A DNA stretch of 30,124 nucleotides, taken from positions 1 to 30,124 of the forward strand of contig CBFCZU010000015.1 of NCBI GenBank assembly GCA_965602635.1, in the 5' to 3' direction. Made by a program: the position numbers and the translations under genes. The stretch comes from CBFCZU01 sp965602635. GTDB taxonomy: Bacteria > Planctomycetota > Phycisphaerae > SM23-33. Below the pieces are notes generated by a model. It worked only from the letters and a program-made list of their open reading frames with translations, made no database searches and had not been told where the DNA came from. Below, piece by piece: positions 13,394 through 20,920 of the stretch (positions within the stretch are counted from its first letter, which is position 1; each line of letters opens with the position of its first letter).

Positions 13394-15313
13394 TCACCGC
13401 CGCGGCGCGCGCATGACCGGTCGCGGCGGGGCGGGGAAGGCCTTGTCGAAGTCCACGCCCTCGCGGTCGCATTGCTCCCTCAGCCGCCGGGCCACCATGG
13501 GATAGAGCGCCTGGCGCGTCCTTAGGGGCAGCTCCAAGGCGTTGTAGATCCGCGACTTGGCGAGGAGCGGAATCCGCATCCCCACCGACCGCGGGTCGAG
13601 CAGCATGCTCTGGAGGAACATGACCTCCTCCAGCTCGAAGACCGGCGGCCTGACCCGGCTCGGCACGTCGCTCATGGCCGTATACGCCCGCTTGGCGAAG
13701 GCGTAGCCGCGCGCGAACTCGGCTTTGTTGCCCTCGGCCAGCGCCCGATACGCCCGCACCAGCGCCCCGTAGCGGAAGGCCAGGAGCATCATCGACATCG
13801 GCATGTCGCCCCGGGACATCTTGGTCGCCACGAAGTCCGCCAGGGTCTTCTGGTACAGCTCCTCCTTCAGACTGACGAGCCCGCTGCCTTTCAGGTTGTC
13901 ATAGTAGTGCTGGGCGTCCTCTTCCTTGCCGGCCACGTACAGCAGCAGGATGGCGTTGGTCAGGAAGTTCAGGTGCCCGGAGGCGAGGGCGTTCTTGTCG
14001 CCCATCCGCTCGCGGGTGCTCTGGAGGAGCAGGCCGCTGGCGACGGTGTACTCGCGGGCGGCGGGCTCGATGAAGCGCCAGTCGGGGATGAGGATCAGCC
14101 CCTGCCGTTCGGGGTACCTCGGGTCGTAACGTATCCGCCCTGCGCGGGTCATGGCCTTGAGGGCGTTGAGGACGTTGCGCTCGGTGTTGAGGGTGTGGAT
14201 GCCGTCCAGCTCGCCGCCTTCCTTGACGTACCTCGCGAGCCTGGCGTCGGCCAGGGCCGGCTTGATGCTGCTCAGGTCAAGGCCCTTGGCGCGGTACAGC
14301 CCCATCGTCGCCCAGTAGATGGAGTGGCTCATGACGTGCCGCCAGTCCAGCGGCCCGTACCTCTCCATGAGGGCGACCATCCACTTCGGGTCCATTTTGT
14401 AGCGATCGACGAGCGCCCTTCGCCGGCAGAAGGCCAGCAGCTCGGCCCGGGGCACCGCCAGGTCCGGCGAGGACATCAGTTCGGCGATCTTCTGCTGCCT
14501 CTCGTCGCCCTTGGCGGGGGTATGGGGCTCGGCGGGCAGGTCCGGATCGTCGCTGAAGCGGTTGTACTCCTGGAGGAAGCTCTCGGCGGGGGCGGGGTCC
14601 GGCTTCTCGAGGCCCTGGGCGACCTCCAGCGCGGCCAGTTGGCGTGCGAGGTCTTTTGCCTCGGCTGAAAGTCGCTCGAACTCTTGCGGGGCGGCGGCGA
14701 TCTTCCGGATGGCGTCAACGGCCGCTTCCGGCTCGTCCGACAGCGGCGGCTCGCCCAGCACGAACTCCATCAGCTCCAGCCAGCGAAGCTTGTAGGTCCG
14801 GTGCATATCGTCGGTGGTCCCCCCCATCTTGGAGAAGAATATCCACGACAGCTCACGGTAGAGTATCATGTCGTCGGGATTGTAGTACAGCCCGCGGTCG
14901 CGAAGCAGCCGGATGGCGTTGTGGACCCACATCCAGCGCTCGTCGCGGGTGTGGGTGGCGACCGAGATGTTCCAGGCCATGTCCCAGCCGTGATACGCCC
15001 ACACGCCGGGAGCGTGCGGCATGAGATCGCAGATCAGGTCGCGCTGCTGGACGGCGTCGAAGAACTTCCCCTCGTGCTTGAGTTCCTGGGAACGGATCCA
15101 CAGGTAGGTCAGCCCGAAGGCCTTGAGGCCGCCGGGGATGGCCTGGAGCAGGGCGGTCTTGGGATGCTTTGCCACGCCCAGGTCCGAGGTGACGATGGTC
15201 ATCCCCAGCTGGCGCCTGCTGTCGTCCACGGGGCGTTGCAGCAGCCCGGCGCCGCCCAGGGCGGCCGCCGCCAGGACCAGGAAGGCAAGTTGTACCAGTC
15301 GGATCCGCGACAT
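13394..15313 (-). CDS. Membrane-anchored protein of unknown function, last gene of the SPFH/ABC block
   Basis: The 639-residue product has one N-terminal membrane segment (residues 7-25), so most of it is probably outside the inner membrane. The rest is largely helical with many aromatic residues: LKAFGLTYLWIRSQELKHEGKFFDAVQ, GVWAYHGWDMAWNISV, YNPDDMILYRELSWIFFSKMG. Paired helices of about 34 residues suggest a TPR-like solenoid, though no clean TPR consensus is visible. A Pro/Glu-rich linker lies at about 245-275. It ends in a short basic tail (RPVMRAPRR). The gene starts 7 bp after the ABC permease stop, indicating a joint transcript. An adaptor or periplasmic partner of the ABC transporter would fit, by position only. 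Confidence 0.72.
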   Translation of the reverse strand: MSRIRLVQLAFLVLAAAALGGAGLLQRPVDDSRRQLGMTIVTSDLGVAKHPKTALLQAIPGGLKAFGLTYLWIRSQELKHEGKFFDAVQQRDLICDLMPHAPGVWAYHGWDMAWNISVATHTRDERWMWVHNAIRLLRDRGLYYNPDDMILYRELSWIFFSKMGGTTDDMHRTYKLRWLELMEFVLGEPPLSDEPEAAVDAIRKIAAAPQEFERLSAEAKDLARQLAALEVAQGLEKPDPAPAESFLQEYNRFSDDPDLPAEPHTPAKGDERQQKIAELMSSPDLAVPRAELLAFCRRRALVDRYKMDPKWMVALMERYGPLDWRHVMSHSIYWATMGLYRAKGLDLSSIKPALADARLARYVKEGGELDGIHTLNTERNVLNALKAMTRAGRIRYDPRYPERQGLILIPDWRFIEPAAREYTVASGLLLQSTRERMGDKNALASGHLNFLTNAILLLYVAGKEEDAQHYYDNLKGSGLVSLKEELYQKTLADFVATKMSRGDMPMSMMLLAFRYGALVRAYRALAEGNKAEFARGYAFAKRAYTAMSDVPSRVRPPVFELEEVMFLQSMLLDPRSVGMRIPLLAKSRIYNALELPLRTRQALYPMVARRLREQCDREGVDFDKAFPAPPRPVMRAPRR

Positions 15314-15320
15314 CGCTCTT

Positions 15321-16832
15321 CTATACCTGGATTCGCGCCAGCTCGCGCCGCCAGAATATCAGGCAGCCGACGGCAAGCGCCAGCACGGTGTGCGCCCCGG
15401 CCCCGATGGAGGCCTCCCCGCCCACCAGCCGCCAGGGAATATACGCGCCGTCCACGAGGAAATCCACGGGCGAAGTGGCCGAGAAATCCGGCACAAGGAA
15501 CAGGACGCCCTTGGAGAGATAGTAGGTGAAATAGTCGTAGGTGCTGACCGGCGTGCTGGCAAAGAATGGCATGGCGGTGGAGTCGGCGATGAAGCCGGAC
15601 ATCATCCCCAGGCCCAGGACCATCATGCAGACCACGCACGCCACCGGGAAGGAAAGGAACGAGCCGAACAGCACTCCCGCCCCGGCCAGGAACGTCAGCC
15701 GCAGCAGCATCAGCATCCCCGCCCGGACGACGTTGCCGCCGAAGCTCCCCAGGCGGTACATGAGGGTGAACTCTTCCAGCCTGAGCTTCACCTGCGAGCG
15801 GTTCGCCGGAAGGTTGATGTAGTACACGAGCAGCTCGCCGTCGTCGGTGACCGCCAGCGGCGTCAGCTCGAACGACGACGCCACCTCGGAGGAGTCCGTC
15901 CGGGAGATCGGGCGGAACGGGCGGGAGGGGTGGTGGAACTGCCAGAGGCTCCGCAGCGTCCGCGACGGCGGATCTATCATCGGCCTGAGGCGGTAGCGGA
16001 GCTGGATCGGCTCGTCGAACCCCTTCGGGAGCTTCAGCCCGCTGAAGCTGATGCGAACCCCCCGCCCCGGACTTACGAGCAGCAGGTCCTCCAGCTTCTG
16101 GTCGTGGATCTCGGCCTGGATCTGCGCGAGGATGGTCTGGCGAGCGCTCTGGTCCCGCAGCATCCTCTCGATCCTGCCCCGATCCAAGCTGGCGGTGGGG
16201 TCCTTGGCCAGCTCCCGGCGAAACTCCCGGACGAGCCGCTCGCGGATCAATCCGTCCTCGCCGCCCTTTTCCTGCTTGAGCTGCTCGTAGCGGTTCGTGA
16301 CGTAATTTCCCAGGTCGAAAGGGTCCGGCTTGTGCTTCGTCCTGGCGGTGAAGATTTCGCTCTCGACGGCGACGCGGTCCATGTCCACCGGCCCGGTGGG
16401 CCTCTGCCCGGCCGCCACGTCCTTCTCCGTCCGCGTCGACTGCCCGCGCAGGTACTGCGCCAGGCCGTAAACCATCCCCAGCGTTGCCGCCAGCAGCACC
16501 GCGTTGAGGACGACGATTCCCAGCCACCGCCCCAGGACGTACTGCCACCGCCGCAGCGGCTTGGACGCCACCGTGAAGATGGTCTTGCGGCGGACGTCGC
16601 CGGCGACGATGCCGGTGGCCATGAAGATCGTGACCATTGCCAGCAGGACCTGCGTCGCGGAGGTGCTGTACGCCAGGAACGTCTGGATTCGTCCCTTGAG
16701 CGAGCCGTCGCCCTCTGCCGTCAGCGCGAGCGTCACGACGCAGGCGCCCAGCAGGATCAGGAAGGCGGCGAAGATCCGCGTGCGGACGCACTCGATGAAC
16801 GTCTGGCGTGTGACGGCCCAGATGCTACGCAT
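15321..16832 (-). CDS. ABC-2-type permease with large extracytoplasmic domain
   Basis: The 503-residue inner-membrane protein starts like other planctomycete ABC-2 permeases (TRQTFIECVRTRIFAAFLIL). It has three N-terminal membrane helices (about 17-36, 52-78, 103-127), including the coupling segment DVRRKTIFTVASKPLRRWQYVLGR between helices 2 and 3, then a long soluble region (about 130-370), and about three to four further helices toward the C-terminus. Its start overlaps the ATPase gene's end by 8 bp, so the two form an exporter. The soluble region carries an Arg/Lys/Glu-rich helical part and a beta-rich part, not recognised. The substrate is unknown. The permease at 23418 shares the same N-terminal arrangement and the KTI.TV.SKP..R...VLG segment. 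Confidence 0.85.
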   Translation of the reverse strand: MRSIWAVTRQTFIECVRTRIFAAFLILLGACVVTLALTAEGDGSLKGRIQTFLAYSTSATQVLLAMVTIFMATGIVAGDVRRKTIFTVASKPLRRWQYVLGRWLGIVVLNAVLLAATLGMVYGLAQYLRGQSTRTEKDVAAGQRPTGPVDMDRVAVESEIFTARTKHKPDPFDLGNYVTNRYEQLKQEKGGEDGLIRERLVREFRRELAKDPTASLDRGRIERMLRDQSARQTILAQIQAEIHDQKLEDLLLVSPGRGVRISFSGLKLPKGFDEPIQLRYRLRPMIDPPSRTLRSLWQFHHPSRPFRPISRTDSSEVASSFELTPLAVTDDGELLVYYINLPANRSQVKLRLEEFTLMYRLGSFGGNVVRAGMLMLLRLTFLAGAGVLFGSFLSFPVACVVCMMVLGLGMMSGFIADSTAMPFFASTPVSTYDYFTYYLSKGVLFLVPDFSATSPVDFLVDGAYIPWRLVGGEASIGAGAHTVLALAVGCLIFWRRELARIQV

Positions 16833-18033
16833 CGTCCTCGCTCTCCGGCTTGTCTTCCTTATCCAGCAGCGAGTCGATCAGGCTTCGGTTGGTCTCTCGG
16901 CCGGGCTCGGGGGCTTCCGCCGGCGAGGCGGACTTGGCCTGCTGCGTGGGAGCGGGAGGCTCCTTCTCAACCATCAGGTCGGCCAGGACCTCCTTGGCCG
17001 GCTCTTCCCGGGGTGGGGCGGCCTCTTCGCTCGCCGGCCCATCGGCGGCGACGGCAGCAGGCCCCGCCGGCGCCAGCAGCTCCTCGATCACCTGCCGACC
17101 CTCGACGGGCTCGGCGCGGAGGAAGTCGGCCACCTGGCCGGTGTCCACCACCTCCGCCAGCTGCGTCCGCTGGGCACGCGCCTCGCGAACGATCCGGAGG
17201 AACAGGCTCTCGAGCTTGTCCTTAGGCGTCTCGACGCCGATTACCTGCTTGCCCCGCTCGGCCAGGAACTGCTGGACGCTCTCGGCCATCGCCTCGTCCA
17301 GCGCCTCGGTAGTGATCTGGGTGAGGCCCTGCCGGTCGAGCAGCTCGTCGAGGGAGCCTTCCGAGCGGAGCTGCCCGCCGAAGAGGATGCCCACCCTCCC
17401 GCAGACGTCCTCCATGTCCGCCAGCAGGTGGCTGGAGAGGATGACGGTCTTTCCCCGCCGGCTGAGCTCGCCGATGAGGTCCTTGAACTGGCGTGTGGCC
17501 AGGGGGTCCATGCCGGCGGTAGGCTCGTCGAGGATGAGCAGGTCGGGATCGTTGATGAGCGCCTGCGCCATGCCGATCCGGCGCTGCATTCCCTTCGAAT
17601 ACTCGCCCACCCGCCGGTAGGCCATGCCCGTCAGGCCGACCATCTCCAGCAGCATCCCGATCCTGCGTTTGCGCTCGCCGCGGGGCTGGTGGAACAGCCG
17701 GCCGTAGTAGTCCAGGGTCTCGTGGGCGTCCAGGAACGGGTACAGGTACGACTCCTCCGGCAGGAAGCCGATGCGGGCCTTGGTGGCCACGTCGCGGGGG
17801 CTCTTGCCGAAGACGCTCACCCGCCCGCGGGTGGGGAACATCAGCCCCAGAATCATCTTCAGCGTGGTGGACTTGCCCGAGCCGTTAGGCCCCAGCAGGC
17901 CGTACACCGCCGCCTGCGGTATTTTCAGGTCAAGCTCGCGGACGGCGGTGACCTTCTCCCGCATCCAGAAGTCGCGGAAGACCTTGGTCAGCCCGGCCGT
18001 CCGGACGACGATCTGTTCGCTCTCTTCGCCCAT
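16825..18033 (-). CDS. ABC transporter ATPase with long C-terminal extension
   Basis: The 402-residue protein has the ATPase of an ABC-2 exporter in residues 8-230: Walker A GPNGSGKST (48-56), the Q-loop region FLPEES (90-95), signature YSKGM (145-149), Walker B LLILDEPTAGMD (165-176) and switch His in LSSHLLADM. The EYSKGMQRRIGMAQALI form is typical of the multidrug/Nod-factor/gliding type (CcmA, NatA). Residues about 230-330 resemble the helical C-terminal part of such exporters. The remaining 70 residues are Pro/Ala/Glu-rich and disordered, ending very acidic (DKEDKPESEDDA). It likely pairs with the permease that follows and possibly with the one at 23418, which has no ATPase of its own. 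It starts 81 bp after the HflK-like stop with a poor ribosome-binding site. Confidence 0.88.
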   Translation of the reverse strand: MGEESEQIVVRTAGLTKVFRDFWMREKVTAVRELDLKIPQAAVYGLLGPNGSGKSTTLKMILGLMFPTRGRVSVFGKSPRDVATKARIGFLPEESYLYPFLDAHETLDYYGRLFHQPRGERKRRIGMLLEMVGLTGMAYRRVGEYSKGMQRRIGMAQALINDPDLLILDEPTAGMDPLATRQFKDLIGELSRRGKTVILSSHLLADMEDVCGRVGILFGGQLRSEGSLDELLDRQGLTQITTEALDEAMAESVQQFLAERGKQVIGVETPKDKLESLFLRIVREARAQRTQLAEVVDTGQVADFLRAEPVEGRQVIEELLAPAGPAAVAADGPASEEAAPPREEPAKEVLADLMVEKEPPAPTQQAKSASPAEAPEPGRETNRSLIDSLLDKEDKPESEDDA

Positions 18034-18114
18034 AGCTCGGTCATGGCGGCTCTCGCTCGGGCCCGTCCCGCCGGGCCGCTAGCGACGCCTGCGCATGATC
18101 TCCTCAACGTCCTT

Positions 18115-19920
18115 TTACTTTTCCTTCCGGAGCTTCAATTCCTCCATGCGCTTGCTGATCTCGGGCGGCTCACTGATCATCAGGTTGGTCTTCTGGCCCG
18201 GCGTGAGGTAGTACTTGCGGTTTGTCTCAGCGGACAGCACCTCCTGCTTGACCTTCATCCATCGCCGCGAAAGCATCAGACCCGGGTCGGCCTCGAACTG
18301 CTTGATGAGCTGCTGGAAAAGCTCGGCCTGGATCTTCGCCTGCTCTCGCACCTTGGCGCTCTGGCCAATCGCCGCCTGGATCACGCCGGCGGCCTCCCCC
18401 TCGGTCTTGTGCGACATCAGCGTGTCATTGATTTCCTTGAGCAGCTCGGCGGACAGCGCCTCTTTCCTCTTGAGCACCTCCTTGGGCAGTTGCCTGTTCT
18501 CTTCCTCGCGCGCGCGTGCGTACAGTCGCAGCAGGCCGATCCGCTCGATCTCTTCCTCCAGGGCTTGCTCGGTCTTCTTGTGACCGGCCTTCTCGACCTG
18601 CAGGGCGAACTGCCTGATTCCCAGGCGGCCGATGTCTGCCAGCAGCTTGCCGGCCGCCTCTGACCGACAGCGCGTTTCCAGGTCGGCGTAGAGGTTCAGC
18701 AGGCCGGCTTTGTCCATCGCCGCGAGCAGCCCGGCAGCGAGCTTCTGATTTCCGGCCTTGCGCGCGACGTCGTATCTCTCCGCCAATGCCGGTTCGCCCG
18801 GGGTGCCCTTGAGCTTCCCCAAATCGGCGCCCACTCCCTCGGCCTGCTTCTGGAGGGCCTTGCGGTCGGTCTCGGCCAGCAGCCTGCCGGCGGCCTCGGC
18901 CCCGGCGCGCTTTCGCGGCTCGGGGTAGGGGGCGAGCAGGCCGGCGGCGTCCATTTCCGCAAGCAGCTTCGAGGCCTCCGCGCGGTCGTCGGTCTGCAGC
19001 GCGATGGCGTAGCCGTCGATCAGCCCCGGCTCCTCGAGGTCGCCGATCAGCTTCCTCCAGTTGACCCCGGCGGCGTTGCGCAGGATCTTGTTGGCCTCGG
19101 CTCGGGCGTCGTTAATCGCGGTGTCGTGCTCCATCTTGGCACTGGTGACGGCGTTGAAGGCGCTGATGGCGATGATGGGGACAGTCGCCCTGTCTCTGAG
19201 GATGCGGTCGATCTCGATGCCGCTGTCCAGGTCGTCCAGTTGCTTCTGGGCGCGGGCAAGGATGTCCTTGATGTACTCCTCATGGTCCTTGGAGTAGATC
19301 GCCTCCGCCGTGCGCGTGGCCGAGGCGTGGATAGCCGCGTTGCACACGGCCGACCGGACGACATCCTCGGGATCGGCGATATTGGAGAGATAGTCAATCA
19401 CGGCCGAGGGGGCCGCCCTGCCCGGGTCCTCCCGATCGCCCTTGAACTTATACAAGCAGGTGAACTTGACGTGGACCAGTCCGCGGTCGCCGGTCAGAAG
19501 CGCCCCGTCGTAGCCCGGACGCAGGCCCGCCATCGTCGGCCGACGGTCCTCGAGCCTCTTGTTTATCTCGTCGGGCTTCTCGTGCATCCAGAAGTCGTCG
19601 ATCTTCAGTTCCTTCGACTTGATGGACACACGCTCGACGCGTCCCACGGGCTCCGGCCAGGACAGCTTCAGCCCTTCGCCGAAGACCCGGTCCTCGCCGG
19701 TGCCCTGGATCCGGCCGAAGAGGAGCTTCAGGCCCGCTTCCTGGGGCTTGATCCTGGCCATGCCCGTCAGCAGCAGGGCTCCCAGGGCGACGATCATGAT
19801 CAGCGACAGCAGGCGGAAGCTGAAGTGCAAGGCGTCGGCCAGCGACTTGTTGGCCGCGTCCATCTGCTCCATGCTCCTGCCTTCAGGCGGCGGACCGTTG
19901 AGCATATTCTCGGATGACAT
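18115..19920 (-). CDS. HflK-like SPFH/Band 7 protein with an internal tandem repeat
   Basis: The 601-residue protein belongs to the SPFH/prohibitin family, which builds large ring cages and microdomains on the membrane; HflK and HflC regulate the protease FtsH in E. coli. The N-terminus is cytoplasmic, a single membrane helix lies at 35-54, and the Band 7 domain spans about 57-280 (IKPQEAGLKLLFGRIQ, GEGLKLSWPEPVGRV, GDRGLVHVKFTCLYKFKG). Residues about 286-456 contain an insertion with two tandem repeats (300-356 and 379-435, offset 79 residues) sharing LLA.MD.AGLL and EAAG.LLA. After this the usual coiled-coil tail resumes (EGEAAGVIQAAIGQSAKVREQA, then RRWMKVKQEVLSAETNRKYYL). Length is well above that of ordinary HflK (about 400 residues). 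The start has GAGG upstream and lies 12 bp after the HflC-like stop. Confidence 0.85.
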   Translation of the reverse strand: MSSENMLNGPPPEGRSMEQMDAANKSLADALHFSFRLLSLIMIVALGALLLTGMARIKPQEAGLKLLFGRIQGTGEDRVFGEGLKLSWPEPVGRVERVSIKSKELKIDDFWMHEKPDEINKRLEDRRPTMAGLRPGYDGALLTGDRGLVHVKFTCLYKFKGDREDPGRAAPSAVIDYLSNIADPEDVVRSAVCNAAIHASATRTAEAIYSKDHEEYIKDILARAQKQLDDLDSGIEIDRILRDRATVPIIAISAFNAVTSAKMEHDTAINDARAEANKILRNAAGVNWRKLIGDLEEPGLIDGYAIALQTDDRAEASKLLAEMDAAGLLAPYPEPRKRAGAEAAGRLLAETDRKALQKQAEGVGADLGKLKGTPGEPALAERYDVARKAGNQKLAAGLLAAMDKAGLLNLYADLETRCRSEAAGKLLADIGRLGIRQFALQVEKAGHKKTEQALEEEIERIGLLRLYARAREEENRQLPKEVLKRKEALSAELLKEINDTLMSHKTEGEAAGVIQAAIGQSAKVREQAKIQAELFQQLIKQFEADPGLMLSRRWMKVKQEVLSAETNRKYYLTPGQKTNLMISEPPEISKRMEELKLRKEK

Positions 19921-19932
19921 TGTCTAACCTCG

Positions 19933-20880
19933 TCAGGGCTGCTCCGGCGTCTTGGTCGGCTGGGGCTTCGATCCGTCGCCCGGGTCCAGGGAAGCCCCGT
20001 CCTTGAAGAATCCAATCCCGCGCTCGACCGACGGGTCGAGCAGGAAGACGGTGTTCTCGGCGAAGGCCTGGCGGATGAACTCCAGCCGTCGGAGGAAGAC
20101 GGCGAACCGCTCGTTGCCCCTGAATACGTGATAGAGCTCGGCGGCGTCGCGGACGCCCTCGGAGTAGATCTTCTGGGCGCGCGTGTTGGCGAATGCAAGG
20201 ATCTGTTTGCGGGCCGCCTCGGCGCGGCTGGTGATGGCGTCGGCCACCGCCTTGCCCAGCGACGTGTACCGCTCGGCTTTCTCTTTCCGCTCCGACTCCA
20301 TGTTCTTGATGATCTTCTGGCTCACCGCCTTTGCCACGACCAGGGACTTGAAGCCGAGCGCCCTCACCTCGATTCCGTATTCCTCGTCTGCCGCCTCCCT
20401 GACGCTCTTGAGGATCTTCTGCTCCATCTCGTCCATGCGCATCAGATCCTTGTCGGTGTTGACGAAGGAGGAGAGCGGGTAGCCGCTGACGATGCGCTGC
20501 TTTCGCTCCTGGACGAGGTCGCGGAGGCGCTGCTCTCCCTCCTTGACGGTCTTGAGGCGGCGGAGGAATTTCAGGGCGTCCTTGATCCGCCAGCCGCAGA
20601 AAACGGAGATGATCACCGTCTGGTTGTCATTGGTCATTATCTGGCCAGACGTGTCCTCGAACACGTGGGTTCGGGCGTCGTACCGGGCGAGGCTCTGCAC
20701 CGGCCAGGGCCACTTGAAGTGCAGCCCGGCCTGTGCGGCCCCGTCAATGGGCGCCGATGCCTTGCCGAAGGTCTGCACGATCGCGATCTGCTTGAAGTCG
20801 ACGATGAACGCCGAGGAGTACGCCAGCAACAACACGATCACGACGACCACGAGGAAGATGATCCAGCCGTGCTTTCCCAT
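19933..20880 (-). CDS. HflC-like SPFH/Band 7 protein
   Basis: The 315-residue protein has an N-terminal membrane helix (residues 5-27) followed by the Band 7 domain (FIVDFKQIAIVQTFGKASAP, GLHFKWPWPVQSLARYDARTHVFE, TNDNQTVIISVFCGWRIKD) and an HflC-like helical region with EEYGIEVRALGFKSLVVAKAVSQKIIKNMESERKEKAERY, where E..GI.V.... and R...ERK..A.RY are characteristic. The C-terminus (about 285-315) is Pro/Asp-rich. It pairs with the HflK-like protein encoded 12 bp downstream. AAGGAG nine bases before the ATG supports the start. No ftsH gene lies nearby, so the protease partner, if any, is elsewhere or this pair has a different client. Confidence 0.9.
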   Translation of the reverse strand: MGKHGWIIFLVVVVIVLLLAYSSAFIVDFKQIAIVQTFGKASAPIDGAAQAGLHFKWPWPVQSLARYDARTHVFEDTSGQIMTNDNQTVIISVFCGWRIKDALKFLRRLKTVKEGEQRLRDLVQERKQRIVSGYPLSSFVNTDKDLMRMDEMEQKILKSVREAADEEYGIEVRALGFKSLVVAKAVSQKIIKNMESERKEKAERYTSLGKAVADAITSRAEAARKQILAFANTRAQKIYSEGVRDAAELYHVFRGNERFAVFLRRLEFIRQAFAENTVFLLDPSVERGIGFFKDGASLDPGDGSKPQPTKTPEQP

Positions 20881-20920
20881 CTCAAACGCTCCTTATTCCA
20901 GTGCCGCCCGGAGCGGCCTG

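Noticed and set aside
18115..20880. Direct assignment as hflK and hflC
   Set aside because: No ftsH or hflX context, and the HflK-like protein has a large insertion, so the symbols would overstate the function.
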